Part shown: piece by piece, positions 27,459 to 40,300 of the stretch
Numbering within the stretch: the first letter of the stretch is position 1
Layout: each line of letters begins with the position of its first letter
Origin: Dicaeum eximium
Lineage: Eukaryota > Chordata > Aves > Passeriformes > Dicaeidae
Length of the DNA: 64,000 bases
Direction of reading: 5' to 3'
Assembly: GCA_013396995.1 (NCBI GenBank)
Contig: VWZP01008106.1
Coordinates: forward strand, 362,025 to 426,024
The notes under the pieces: generated by a model
What the model saw: the letters and a program-made list of their open reading frames with translations, nothing else
What the model was told of the DNA's origin: nothing
Databases searched by the model: none
Made by a program: the position numbers and the translations under genes

Positions 27459-29943
27459 GCTTTTTCTCCTTGCTTGTGCAACTGCAGACTTGTCTGTCAC
27501 TGACATGCCTCTGTGTTCATGCCAGGGAAAGTCCTTAGAAACCACAAGAAGCCAGTGAGAGGAGGGGAATGGAGGGACATGGGTTCCACCTGGAGGGACA
27601 GGGGTTCTGCCTGGGACAAACATAATTGAAGACAGTTTTTTCTAATGAACTCAGTGCTTGTAAATACATGGGACGGGCTAAGACATAAACTGTGTAACTG
27701 GTACAAAATGAAGGCAATTATGGAACGATGAGGTTTGAGGTCAATGTGCCACGCGACTGATAATTAAAACCAACACAATAAAGCTCAGTTCTCTAACTCT
27801 TGAGATCATAAAAAGTCACTTTCTCCTGTAAGCTGAACTTAGATGGCTTCAGCAAGACTGCTGCTCTCTGAGGCATGAGCCCAGCATCCACCCGCTTGGC
27901 AAACCTCATCCCTACAGGCCTGCTGTCTCTTTTGACTGTCTTTAAATCACACTATCAGGCACAAAAACTTTTTACAGTGCTATTCATGCTGCCCCAGGGC
28001 TGCACTTGAGGAACTAAAGTAACCATTGCTTAATCTGCACAGGGATGAGTAGCAATACTTTTTATCACTGTCGTGTGTAGCAGATCACTGCTACAACCCT
28101 TCCTGAAACACTCAAGGTAGAAACGCCGCCTGAGGCTGAGCTGCCGCTCAGGATTAGTGACTCAGCTGGGCAGCAGCAGGTTCTGGCTGTGCCTGTGCCC
28201 ACTCGCCTGCTGGAGAGCGACCAGAGAGGAGAGGAAATTGTTTTAGAGCCAAAAGCCTGATGGAATCACTTTGATCCAACTTCATGCTTTCTAGTCTATG
28301 GTAGCTGGGAGCCCTGTGCATCAGTTTATGTTCATCTCACAGCTCAAGGATACAGATCTGGGGCTCAGACCAAAGTGAGAGGGAACAGTTTGCATTAAAT
28401 CAGCTTCCCTTATAACAATGGACAAGAGGCTGCTGCAGCTGAGGCTCAGCTCGCTCATCCTTTGGGTGCTCAGGGGTTCATTCATTGTCCCTCAGTCTCC
28501 CCACAGCATGACAGACCCACTGGTGCTCCCCAGGGTGCTCCTGGGCCCAGCAGGTTTGGAAAGAGCTGGTGATGTCATGCTGGGCACGACAGGACAGGCA
28601 AAGGAGAGGAAAGGAGATGGAAGAAGTGGGGAACCTGCCAGGGCTTACCAGAGAATGGAATGTGAGATATTATCATTCTGTACCTGAATTCAGCAATTAC
28701 AGGAAAGGGCAGGAAATGAGACACAGCAGAGTGCAGAGTTCATGGACTGTTTTGTGCTTCTCCCTTTGCTGGAATGACAGACCTTCCTTGGAGAAAGTCT
28801 TCCAGGCCAAGCAAACCAGAGCTATCTCAAAAATGAAAACCAGATCAAGAAAAAATGTACCTGAGCCTCAAGCTCAGACTTTCTGGCAGCAGGCAAAACT
28901 GCAGGCTGGAAATCCTGAGCAAACTGCTCATGTGCTTTTTTTTGGTTTTTTGTCATCAGAAGAGAGTTGTTATACTTAAGTTGTAAATGGCTTTTTAAGT
29001 CTTGAACCCTCTGCAGAATGCTGCAAGTGTATGAATACAAAAAGGCTTTCTGCAAACCACAAATATAACTGATTAAATAGAAGTAGGAGGCTAAAAGAAG
29101 ATGTCAGTGCAAGAGTAATTGGCTCTGCTGGCAGCACAGAGTCGTGGCCCCTTCTGCAGCCACAAGGGCGTGGGGGAGGAGACTGATCCAGCAGAACACT
29201 CAGTCATCTCTGGTATCTGTCACCCTGTGCTGAGATATTTACGTCAGTCAGCCAGAGCAGCCTGACATGAAATCCTGAGGAGAGCTGGGAGAGCTGATGG
29301 AAGAGCCTGGTTTGTAATCAGTGAATTCGGTTCCCCTGGGAGGATCTTATCAGGGGATATTCATCAACATATATTTGCATCAATGGAAAAGGCTTTAATT
29401 CTGCATACAGCTCAGTGTAACCGTGTTATCACAGGCAAGAGCAAAGTCCAAGCTCAGCACAAATGATCTCTGTGTGACATTATAGTGCCCTGAAGAAGGA
29501 AAATACCACAGAACTATAAGGTAATGTATTGCTTGTTATTTACCCTTTGCTACACACATTTGTGCCTGTGAAACTTGGACAAACTGCCTCTCCAAGAGGT
29601 GGACAAACACTGGTTTTGGAGAGCATTTTTTATATTTGCTGCAAGCTGCAAGCACAAGAAGAAAAGTCTTGTTAGGATACAGGTGGGAATTACAGAGGCA
29701 AAACCTCAGTGAATGATGGTGAAACTTTATGGACAACAAAACAAAAAATGGAAACTATGAATGTCCTTGAAAGGTATTTCATGATGGAGACACAGAGAGA
29801 AATGGGATGTGCCTGTGTCAAGAGTAGTATAAAACAGCAAGAACACTGGCAATGAATAATACTGAATTAAGTGTCGTCTTTCCAATCTCTAAAGCCCCAT
29901 GTGCTCCTCAGACTGTTGTTTTTCCAATGCCCTCGAGGAGGAG

Positions 29944-30062
29944 GATAGTTGTTATTGTTGTTTCCATCCTACAAAGCATGAAACTGAGACTTGGAGGAGC
30001 TGAACGATTTGCCTGGAGTGACTTGCAAAGCTGGGATCAGACCCAGGAGCACCTGGTGTCAC
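29944..30062 (-). mobile_element. MIR-type SINE fragment
   Basis: The sequence reads as the reverse complement of a MIR core: a GCATGAAACTGAGACTTGGAG segment (compare GATGAGGAAACTGAGGC), then TTGCCTGGAGTGACTTGC and AGCTGGGATCAGACCCAGG. It is old and diverged. The match is from memory of the consensus, not from a search. Confidence 0.6.
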
Positions 30063-31317
30063 CAGCAAGATGGAGATCAGCGTCAGTACAGCCAATAACA
30101 GGCTGACAGAAAGTGGTGTGACAGTACATCACCAGCCAGATAAGCAAATACTTTGTAAATACTTCGTAAATTGAGAACACCAGGATTTTCCATACGTGTA
30201 ACATGGAAATTCAGCTGACAGTGAGAGAGAGGAGCTCGCACTGCCTCTGGATGAGCCTCTCCCTGTCCAGGCTGGCAGGTGCTGGCAGTACCTGGCTCCA
30301 GCTCCTCTCCTGGCCCTCCTGTGCTGGGGCACCAGCAGGGACCAGGGGTTTGGTGCCGTGTCTGAGTCACTGAGTCCCCAAGGAAGTCCTCTTGGATGTG
30401 AAATAGCTGGTGATTCAGGGAGTATTTGTAGTAACATGAAATGCTGGATCTCCTTCCTGGGGGCACATTAAACTTCATCTGTATTAGCTTAAGAAACAAT
30501 CTTAAGCTTTAAAAAATATCCTGAGACTCCCAAAGGATTTCCCTCCAGGGAAATCAAATCCTTCTCATTTCCTGTTGAGTCTGATAATTTTGCTGTAGAG
30601 GACTCTTGGGAATAAGCCCAGCATGTCCATCCTCTGCCACCACCCCACTCTCTGTCACACAGCCCAGGACGCTGACGGAAACCTGAAATATAATCCCTTC
30701 CTTTCTATTTTTTTACAAAGCTCATTACGTGGGAGCAACACCTTTGCCTGGGGGAGGCTCTTCTGCTCATTTGTTACTTGTTGTAGTAATTTTTCCTGGT
30801 CAGACCTGCGCTGCTGTTCCTGAAATGCCCACGGGAGATCCTCATGCGCCGTCATTCCTCTGCTCCCCTGTCATTCCTCTGCTCCTCTTCCTCCCTCGGG
30901 GCTCAGCGTTGCCTGCGAGGGGCTCCCGAGTCAGCCAAGGACAGCTCATCAGAGCATCGCCTCTGGCTGCCTGCAGGGATGTGGGGAGCAAATTTCCGTC
31001 TGTAGACTCCAGCCAGGAAGTCAATCAAAGCTAATTCTGGAAAGAACCTTCCATTAGGTATGGAGATCCCATCATTAGCAGATCTTCTCATCACAAAGTG
31101 AAAATCACTTTGATAAAATGAGGGCTGTGACTGCTGGCAGGGCTTGAGGTTTGTTCTTATGTAAAAGCAAGAGCTGTTTTTTTTTAAAAAATCCTGAATT
31201 TTGGAAAGGTAAAAAGCTGTCATGAAGAACACACAATTCTAGGAAAATAATGATTGAAATTACTGTTCTCCTTTACAGAAGCTGTAGAAATTCTAATCAC
31301 CTTTGGTAAGGTCCGAA

Positions 31318-31447
31318 GTAAAGAAAGAAGGAAAGAAAGAAGGAAAGAAAGAAAGAAAGATGGAAAGAGGAAGGAAAAAGGAAAGGAAAGGAAAGGAAAG
31401 GAAAGGAAAGGAAAGGAAAGGAAAGGAAAGGAAAGGAAAGGAAAGGA
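31318..31447 (+). repeat. (GAAA)n/(GGAAA)n purine microsatellite
   Basis: About 60 bases of GAAA/GGAAAGAAA units pass into a regular GGAAA pentamer array of about 65 bases. The strand asymmetry (all purine on plus) is complete. Confidence 0.95.
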
Positions 31448-31520
31448 GATGGACATCTCTGTTAGTTTGCAGTAATTGAAAAAATCCCTCTGCTCATTGT
31501 GGGTGTTTCCCTCGTTGAAG

Positions 31521-31656
31521 AAATCACACAGTCACAGGATGGTTTGGGTTGGGAGGGACTTCAAAGACCATCTCATTCCAACCCCCTGCCATGGGCAGGG
31601 ACACCTCCCACTAGACCACGTTGCTCCAAGCCCCATCCAACCTGGCCTTGAAAAGT
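31521..31656 (-). mobile_element. CR1 LINE 3' fragment, antisense orientation
   Basis: The avian CR1 3' end is read here as its reverse complement: AATCACACAGTCACAGGATG, GGTTTGGGTTGGGAGGGACT, the CCCCCTGCCATGGGCAGGGA block and CCCCATCCAACCTGGCCTTG. It is 5'-truncated and non-coding. Confidence 0.93.
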
Positions 31657-33068
31657 GAAGGACCATATAAATCTTGATTAAATGAAATTAGGTGGTTACT
31701 CAGCAGTAATTTTATAATTCTTTGGTAGAAGAAAGAGCAGTTGTGCCCAGGCTGCAGGTGGGCTCCAGGCAGCCCTGCCTGACCCTGATCCCTGACCCAG
31801 GCAGGGTCTGGCCGTCACTGTGGCACCAGAGCACCCTGGCTTCGCTTCCTAATGACGGCTCTAACAAGGATGGGCACCCACAGAACCACCCCGCAGTTCA
31901 GGAGTGCTGGATTTGCACTGTCAAGATAAAATTGAGCTTAATGAACTTGCCCAAATGGCAGAAGCAATATTTGTGAGCCAGGCTGCACCTGACACATTCT
32001 TTATGCCACGTGTCTAGGTGACCTGGATGCCAAACCCAAAGCTGAACCACATGTGGGCGAGAGCCAGCCAATATTAGCATTGCTATTTTAATGTTATTAA
32101 TAAAATGAAAGATTCAGATGACAAAACATTTTAATTAATTCCCTTTTTCCTCAATTCAGCATTCCAGAACTAAAAAAAATTAATTTAATAAACATTTTAT
32201 AAGATATTTTCTATTGTCCTTCCTAAATCTAACACCTAGATTGTATTAGAGAGTTTTCATGGTGCTGGCTGGAACTGGATCAGACCTCTGTAGGGTCATG
32301 CATCTCCTGAAATTCTCCACATTACTGTTCCAGAAATCTTACTAAACATCCTTTGTGGCAGTGAATATTCAGTGAACTGCATGTTTGGTGTCCAGGAAAT
32401 ATCCTTTATATTTTGTTTAAATATTAGGCTATTTTGTCTACCCTTGAAAGCAGCAAACAACCCAGACCTCTGCAAGGGGATGTTTTGATGGATGTAGAAT
32501 AAAGAGAAGGGATAAACCAGCCCTGGTACATTCCAGTGCAATATTCCTCTGTGCTTTCCTTGAGGTCTAAAGACCCAGACCAGGGGCTCGCTCCACCAAC
32601 AGCCACGTGGAATGGCCCAGGGTGGTCTCCTGGCCCTGGTGCCAGGGACTGAGGCCAGCTGAGTGAGGGGACACCCTCGCTTCTGGTCACAAAGGGGTCG
32701 AACAGGCTCTGTCAGATAGGACGCCTTTCCCACAGCTTTCACTTTCCGGGTAGACTCGCCCACGCCAGGGATGGATAATTGCTGTGGTGTTTCATTCCCC
32801 GGGCACTCTTGGGTATCGTCGGGTTTTTGTGTCACTGTTGTTGAGTTGTCATCACAAGTCAGACCTGATGATTCAGGAAGTAACATTTTTGATGTAGTTT
32901 TGAAACACGCTTCTGTTAACCAAAGCATCTTTCTGTTGTGGGATTTCTGGAGACAAACGCCTTTGGGGAATTATTTCCGGCTGAAAAAAAAAGAAAACAC
33001 CTCCTAGCCAGGTCACAAGGAGGAAGAATAAACAGCCCCTCTCCAGTGGCACAATCCACAGGGACTGG

Positions 33069-33076
33069 TATAAATA
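33069..33076 (+). promoter_or_regulatory. TATA box of keratin gene 2
   Basis: TATAAATA lies 94 bases before the ATG. Upstream sequence (32930-33020: GGGATTTCTGGAGACAAACG...) is alignable with the proximal promoters of keratin genes 3 and 4, showing common descent. Confidence 0.85.
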
Positions 33077-33162
33077 GAGGACCAGGGGACAGAGGGATCA
33101 CAGTTGGATCCTGCAGCGACCTGAGCACTTGCCTTGGGCTCTGTTGGCTCTGCACCCACACC

Positions 33163-36100
33163 ATGAGCTGTGCTGTCAGGCAGGTCGTCACCACCTGCAC
33201 CCAGAGCAGGGGCAGCACTGGCAGCAACACGGCTGGCACTGGCAGGAGGGTCTCCTCTGCCTCCTCGGGGAGACACGCTGCCTATGACTTGGGTGCTGTG
33301 GTTGGCAGCTTCTCCGGTGGCAGCGTAAGCGAGGGATTACTCGGGAAGCAGCTGAGCGCCGGCAGTGCGGCTGGTGGGAGCTTCGGAGCCACCCAGAGGG
33401 CTTGTTCTGCCCTGGGATTCAGCGGAGGAGGCATCTGCACTCGAGGTGCTGCTGGCTTCCCCAGGGCTGGTGCTGGCTGCGGGGATGGGATCCTGTTTGC
33501 TAACAACGAGAAGGCGACGATGCAGAACCTCAACGACCGCTTGGCCTCGTACCTGGACAAGGTGCGGCTCCTGGAGGGGGACAACGCCGACCTGGAGTGC
33601 AAGATCAGGGAGTGGTATGCCAAGGTAGGGCCCATCTGCGAGCCACGGGACTACAGCTGCTACCACAAGGAAATCGAAGACCTTCAGAACCAGGTAAACC
33701 CTTGTTTGTCAAGAAAATCCTAATATTTCTTTGGGCTTTGCTTTCACACGTGCACAGAGCCCCATCAAAGGGCAGAGGCTCTGAAGGGGCAGCTGAAGCA
33801 ATGGATTATATGAAATGATGGTCTGTGGGAGGGGGATTCTGCATTTACTGAGCACTGATGCTTCAGCAAGACCCGTTCCACCTAGCTGGCACATGGGTTT
33901 TCCTGCTGTGATGCCACATAACTGATTAATAACCGCAATATATGGAATAAAATACCCCAGGTAGATGTTTTCTCCAGGGTCTTCTGGAGGCAGAGGAAGC
34001 TGCAAGCACACATACTCTTCTTACGATTTCTTTTCCAGATCCTGTGTGCAGCCATGGAAACTAACAAAATCCTTCTGAACATTGATAACAACAGGATGAC
34101 CGCTGATGACTTCAGAGTGAAGTGAGTATAGTCCCTTGCTGAGCCACGGAAGGGCAGGTGAAGGGTGGTGATGGGGAGATCCCAAGCCTCTGCCTGTCTC
34201 CCAGCATAGTAAAACAGATCTCTGATACCACTGGCAATGTTCATAGCACTGCATATCTGAAGCAAAAGAACTTGATCCTAAATTTTCCCCCCCAACCTCA
34301 GCAGAAGGCATTGGCCTGCTTTGCTGACGTGCTGACCTTTGTTTGCTGCCTGTGGTTTAAGGTACGAGACCGAGTGTGGTCTCCGGCAGAACGTGGATGC
34401 CGACATTTGCAACCTCCGGCCCGTCCTGGACCAGCTGGCCAGCTGCAAGACCGACCTGCAGCTGCAGTGTGAGGCCCTGACGGAGGAGATGTGCTGCCTA
34501 AAGACCAACCACGAGGAGGTCAGCTCTCTCAGGGAATTCAAAAGGAGGAAAGTCTCCCCAAGGGTGCATGGATATTTCTGATACTGTCACGTATTTCCTG
34601 CAGGAAATGAGCTGTCTGAGGAAACAGGCGACTGGGGATGTGAGTGTGGAGGTCAATGCCTGTCCTGGCCCAGACCTGAGGAAGATCCTGGAGGATCTGC
34701 GGTGCCAGTACGAGACGCTGATGGAGCGCAACCGCAAAGAGACGGAGCAGTGGTACGCCTGCAAGGTACCACCTCCCTGCAGAGCTGCCCCCAGCTCTGC
34801 CCCACGGGGAAAGGGAAAAATGAGGGATTAGGAAATGTCCTAGTAACAGCAAGTGTGTCACAGATGTGCTCAGATCTAACTGTACTGCCTGATTTGTGTG
34901 TTCTGTCCATGGCAGAGGGGCCACCACATGGTGTCACTGGGTCAGGGTGACAGCCTTGGACCAGCTCAGGGCACTGTGGGGCGTGGGGAGGTCCTGGACA
35001 CCATGAGTTGCAGTGAGGAGGTGAGGAAAGGGCTGTTATTTTCTGACCTTGCAGGTGGAGGAGGTGAATCTGGAGGTGGTCACAAGCAGCCAGGAGATCG
35101 AGTCAAGCAACAAGCAGGTCACTGAGCTGAGACGGCAGCTGCAGGCCCTGGAAATCAACGTACAAGCCCAGCTCACTATGGTAGGTGACACCACAAGGAT
35201 TCACAGCTCCAGCTCTCGCCACCAGGGTTGTACCTGTGTCAAAGCCAGGTACCTGTGCGTTTGTTCTATTCTCAGAAAGAAAACCTGGAATCCTCTCTGA
35301 CGGAGACTGAATGTCGCTATAACAAATACCTGGCTGAGCTGCAGAACCAGATCTCCTGCGTGGAGCAGCGGCTGGCTGAGATCCGAGCGGAAATGGAGTG
35401 CCAGAACCAGGAATACAAGACCCTTCTGGATGTCAAGTGTCGCTTGGAGCAGGAGATCCAGACCTACCACTGCCTGCTGGAGGGTGGCCAACACGACATC
35501 ATGTACGCAAACAGAGCTGGGCAGTCTAAAATCTCTGTGCTTTGCCTCACAGGGATATGAAAATTCATGATCCTGGTAGAAAAAGCAACACTGTGGTGAG
35601 GAACCAGTGCTGACCTGTTAGCAGACAGGGCTGATTAGAAAACCATAAGGCATCTCAGGATTTGGCTCTGATAAATGTCCAGGGAGCACACCAAAGACCA
35701 AAGACCATTTTTGGGCCAGGGAATGGGCTGGAAGAGCCCCCAGAGCTGTCCCAGCCCCTGGCACAGTTCAGCAGCTCTTTAAGGGCAACTTCACCAGGAG
35801 CTGGGCAAAGTGTCATGTAACTGAGTTTTATTGGCTTGCCAGAATGAGACAGGATTAGGGACTAGCGTCTAAATTAACTGAAACAATGAATTATCTAAAC
35901 ATTTTCAGTTTCACACAACAATTTTAATTAAACTTTTGGAAAATTTAATTTATATGCAAAGCAGTTGGCTCTGCCCTGCCTTCCATTGACTGAGGTTTTG
36001 AAACAGCCAGGCTGTTAATTCCAAACATGGCTGCACAAACACAAAACTGCCCTGAGCACCCACCTACTCCTTTGTTTTGTTGGAAGAGGAGGCTTTGGAA

Positions 36101-36521
36101 TGGTGGTGCCCTGACGTGGGCTCCTCTGGACGCTCCAGTCCTAAATGATTTACGTAAAAAGTCAGTTTTTGTTCCAAAATGCCGATTGCAAAGGCTGAAG
36201 TGGCACTGTTAGTGCTTGACTGGGGTGATCCTGAGTATCAGATGGAAAAGCATCACCTGCCAAAAGCCAGGGGGGCTGGAGGTGGATGGTGGCTGCAGGT
36301 GACCCTCGGGGCTGGGAGGGGCAACCGCGGCTGTGACTGGAGAGAGGAGCTAAAGCCAGGGAGGAGGGCACGGGGAGATCCCCAGGGTGGCAACGCCAGG
36401 GGCCTCCGTGTCCAGAGCTGTCTTTTTCCACAGAGGATCGGCAGGAAGAGGAGTGGGGGCCACATCAGCTGGGAGAAGCACGGGGCTGAAAGCCAGCCTG
36501 TGCCAGCCCTGCCTGCCCTGA
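33163..36521 (+). CDS. Cysteine-rich type I keratin, KRT9-like (gene 2)
   Basis: Exons are read at 33163-33693, 34039-34121, 34362-34518, 34604-34765, 35055-35180, 35276-35502 and 36434-36521, with stop TGA at 36519. The sum is 458 codons (457 aa) in unbroken frame. The head (1-115) is Ser/Ala/Gly-rich with five Cys, but lacks the long Gly loops of genes 3 and 4. The rod opens [20 protein letters not shown] and closes [29 protein letters not shown] resembles KRT9. About 26 Cys were counted, including TECGLRQ, ADICNL, LASCKTD and EMCCL in coil 1B. The tail is only about 30 residues and ends LCQPCLP. Exons 1-6 are secure; exon 7 rests on a good acceptor (TTTTTCCACAG), phase agreement and a homologous downstream poly(A) region. 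Donors at exons 3 (GTCAGC), 4 (GTACCA) and 6 (GTACGC) are weak. The gene may be functional with an altered tail, or an early-stage decaying copy. Confidence 0.85.
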
Positions 36522-37033
36522 GCCAGGCTCTGCCAGGTGAGGGGGCATGGGAAAGGGGACCATGAACTGCTTCTTTAGTGCTGGGTACCTGCACAACAGG
36601 AGAATGAGAGGTCTCCGGGCTTTTCTGGGTGATGAAGAGAGGCTGGAGGGGCTTTTCCCTGGAGAGAGGCTGGGCTGGAGTCAGACACTCAAGATCACAG
36701 CTGTGTTGGTGGTAGGGCACTAGGATTAACTGGGCTGAGGTGATAAGGGATGCAGCTATGGGATATTTATTTATAAACCTCTGCACAGAAATTATGTTTG
36801 ACACTGGGGGATGCCCAGCAGTAAATGTGTGTTTAAACAAGACTTTCAGCACAACATGGGAATGAGGAACTGGCAGGGGAATCAGTCAGTCACAGTCTTT
36901 GAAAAAGGATAAAATTCAGCAAAGCTGGGGAGAAGAGGGAAAGAGAAAGGTCAGTACAAAAGCAAAGGGGTGTAAGAGAAAGGCACAGGATGCAGACCCC
37001 CCTGGAAAAATTATTCTTCCCACTCTCCTCCAG

Positions 37034-37305
37034 GTCACTGCAGACCAGAGAGTACCCACCAGCCCCACTGCACATCCCCTGAGGAGCTCTCTGAAGAAAA
37101 AGTATTTTGGAAAAACAAGGCAAAAACAACCTGGGAGTTCTCAGTTGTGCTCCAGCAGCAGTCAGAGGGACTCTGCAGGACAGCACTTCTGGCCACCCCG
37201 CTCTGATCTCACCACTGCCCCTCACTCAGGCTCCCCTGGGTTGTGGCCATTCTCTAACAGCGACCAAGGCTTGTCTCCAATAAAACTTTGTCCTGTTGAT
37301 ACAGC
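37034..37305 (+). other. Predicted non-coding last exon of keratin gene 2
   Basis: After CTCCTCCAG the sequence GTCACTGCAGACCAGAG is a diverged relative of the final coding exon of gene 4. The AATAAA at 37279-37284 sits in a context (CTCCAATAAAACTTTGTCC) homologous to the poly(A) regions of genes 3 and 4. With the stop codon already in exon 7, this exon would be 3' UTR. Confidence 0.6.
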
Positions 37306-40300
37306 CTTGAACCTGAGAAATAATTTCTACAAGTAAATCAATATGCAAGTATTTTAAAAAATATATTATGAATCCACCTTCAGTCTCCATCCACACAGCA
37401 ATCAGTACAGGGAAAAAGGAAAACAAGCCATGCTCCTATCAGTGCTCCAGCTGAACTCAGAGGCTGAGGATGGGGATGGAGGGTGGAGGAGAAGGACCAG
37501 CCAATGTTGTGGAAAGGGATATTTGCTACCAGAGGAGGAAGCATGAGCCAAGACATGAAGCAGAAGGTGGTGAGGAAAGAAGCACCCAGGGAGGCTGGGC
37601 AGAGGGCAGGGAGGGAGTCTCAGGGCTGTCTGACTGACAGTCTGCTACCGAGAGAGACCTCTCAAAGAAAAGGGAATCTTCACCTAAGCAGGGGTGTGCT
37701 AATATAATATAATGTAATATAATATATAATATCACATAGAATAATGTAATACACAACACCTTTGAGTTATTACAGATGCGCACTAACAGGATAAAATCAA
37801 GAACAACAAGTTTTCTCAAATAATACCAAAGCAGGAATTTTGAAAGCCAGGCTCTGCTGGGCTCCCCACACCCTTCTGGTGAAGGAAAACAATTCCCAGA
37901 GAAAGCACTAAGTAAAGAACCCCTAAATGGATTTGTAAAAAAGGCAAACAGGAAGAACCAGCTGGCAACATGTGGGAAGATAAAAGGGCGAGACAAATTA
38001 ATATGTGGGAGAGAATTTTTTTAAAAGTGAGACACAATAAACAGACAGAAAAAAATGCTGCTGGTGTTTTATTAGCCTAGAGAAAGAAATGGCAAACACA
38101 TTTAGGAACATGACTGCATTTTGCTGCATGTGCAAGCCAAGGCTCAGGATCCAGCCTGCCCCTCCTCGCTGGCAGCAGCGTCTGAGTGATGGGTCGGATG
38201 GGCTGGGAGTGGTGGCACAGCACTTGCTGCTCACTGTGGGGCTCTGACAGCCTTTCTCCCATGAAATGTTGGATGACTGACCTTAGACAGCGGCCTGACA
38301 TGAATGCTTCTAACACTAAGGCTTTGGGGGATACAATGAGTGTGAATTAGTGCCTGTTTCTAAAGAGAGAAACAGCTCAGACGCTTCTGGAATGGCCTCT
38401 TCCTGGGCTGTGTCCAGGACACTTGTTAGCCCTGTGGAGTAATTGCTCTAATGAGCTCCTGGACAAGCTCTGTGTTACTTTCCCTGCCCATTTCTGCATC
38501 TCCTATTCCTGCAGCACTAATTATGCTGAGCATTTTGGGGTGATTTAACCCACCTCGGTGCTGACACGGCACCTCTGAGGTCACTGCGTTCCACCTGTGC
38601 AGAAATACAGCTCTGTCTTCCCTGCCTAGTGTTTATAACCTGGACAGCAGTGGGAAATGGTGACAGCTGTGGGGACGGGAAGATAAATGAAATGGGGAGG
38701 ACATGGAGTGACCTGGGCCCTGCACTGCACAGCAGCTCACAGGTTGTGCGGCTCGTAGGAGCTCGTTCTGTCCTCTTGTAACACGCCAATCTTGTAAAGC
38801 AAGAACAAACGAGTCTCTCCAAGACAGAGAGACTTGGGCTGAAGGTACAGGACAGAGAGAGGAACCCAAGGGTACAAAGAGCAAGGGTGGGTGCTGCTGA
38901 GAGAGGCAGGGGTGATATCAGAACTTTGGCTGGTAAGCAGACAATGAAATGCACAGTGACAGCTCCAGCAGATGTGTCTGTGTTGTAAGAGAGCAGGAAC
39001 ATGGGAATTACACCACCATCAGGAAAAAAACCCCAGGAATTAACACACCAGAGGTTTAAGGGATCAGTGAAGAAATGAGAAGAAAATGAATAGTTTTGTA
39101 AATTACCTATGCTGGAAATCAGCCATGAGTTCCAGAGTGCATGGCACAGACAATTATCTCTGATTACAGGCACTGTGCATTTGGAAAAGCAGGCCATATT
39201 CTGGTGTGATGCATAAACTGTAATTTCTCTACAAAAGTCTGTTTCATACAGAATGCAGACAGGTACAGTCTAACACCCACAGTAACTATTTGTGAGGTTT
39301 AGATTTTTGTTTATTGGCTTATGTAACATTTGTAGAGAATTACAAGAAATGAGCAAACTGCTGCTGTAACCCAACAGGAGATTTCTCAGTTCAGTACACT
39401 GAATAATATAATCTAAACTGCCAGTATGAGCCACATATTGAAAGTGTATTGAAATTAGGAGACTTTTTAGCACAGGTATGATATGAAGATAAAAGAAGAC
39501 AGTCTGGGGAGTTCTGGCTGCCCTGCAGCTTTGCCTTCCTGGCTCTGTTGCACCACTGGACGGTGCCTGAGTGTAGGAAGCACCAGCCTGAACACTCCAG
39601 GCTGTCAGGCTGTGACCTGATCCCGTGGCTCTGCAGCAGAGACCACAGGCTGAAGCTTTGGTTTCCCTCGTGTCCTGTGCTGTGCTCAGCTCTCTGAGCA
39701 GAGTGGAATTTCTGCAGTTTCATCACCCATCACTATTCCCATATGTCCTAAGAAATTCTCCAGGACTCTCCTCTGCTGTGATAACCTGCAGTGCCACCAG
39801 AGATGCACATGCTGGACACCTGACTGCACTGTCACCACCTGGCAGGTTCTGGAAGGATCTAACACTCTTCATCAGGTGAATCAGGAGAGACTGAACTTCG
39901 GTGGGAAGAAACATGGTTGTGTCCACATCCATCTCCTGCTGAACTTCTCCTTCAGCACTGCAAATGCTCAGAGTCTGCAGACGTGAACACTCAGCAAGAA
40001 AGAACTGAAGCAGAGTCATTCTCTCTGTCTCCGAGGTGTATTTAAGCCTGTGCTGTTACCAACCCACTGTGGTAATTATTTCAGTTGCCTTACAGGATTT
40101 GGCTAAATGTGGTGGTATAAACCAATGAGTCACTAGCCAGGAAAAAGACATGGTCTGCATTTGAAAGATGGGAGTATGAGGCCTGGAGCCGGCTCAGTAT
40201 CACATCAAAGAAGTGTTTAATAAGTGATGCCTAATGGCCATTATGCAAATTATTAATGGTAATTACAAGTGACAAGATAAAATCATATTCCAGTGTGGTT

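Larger units (their letters stand above)
27480..33068. other. Intergenic region between keratins 1 and 2
   Basis: No gene is seen. The region contains an ancient MIR-like fragment, a purine microsatellite and a CR1 3' end, listed separately. Confidence 0.65.

Noticed and set aside
36179..36565. Alternative frame through keratin gene 2 exon 7 without the stop codon
   Set aside because: It does not match the phase of exon 6 (which ends two bases into a codon) and yields no keratin-tail features.
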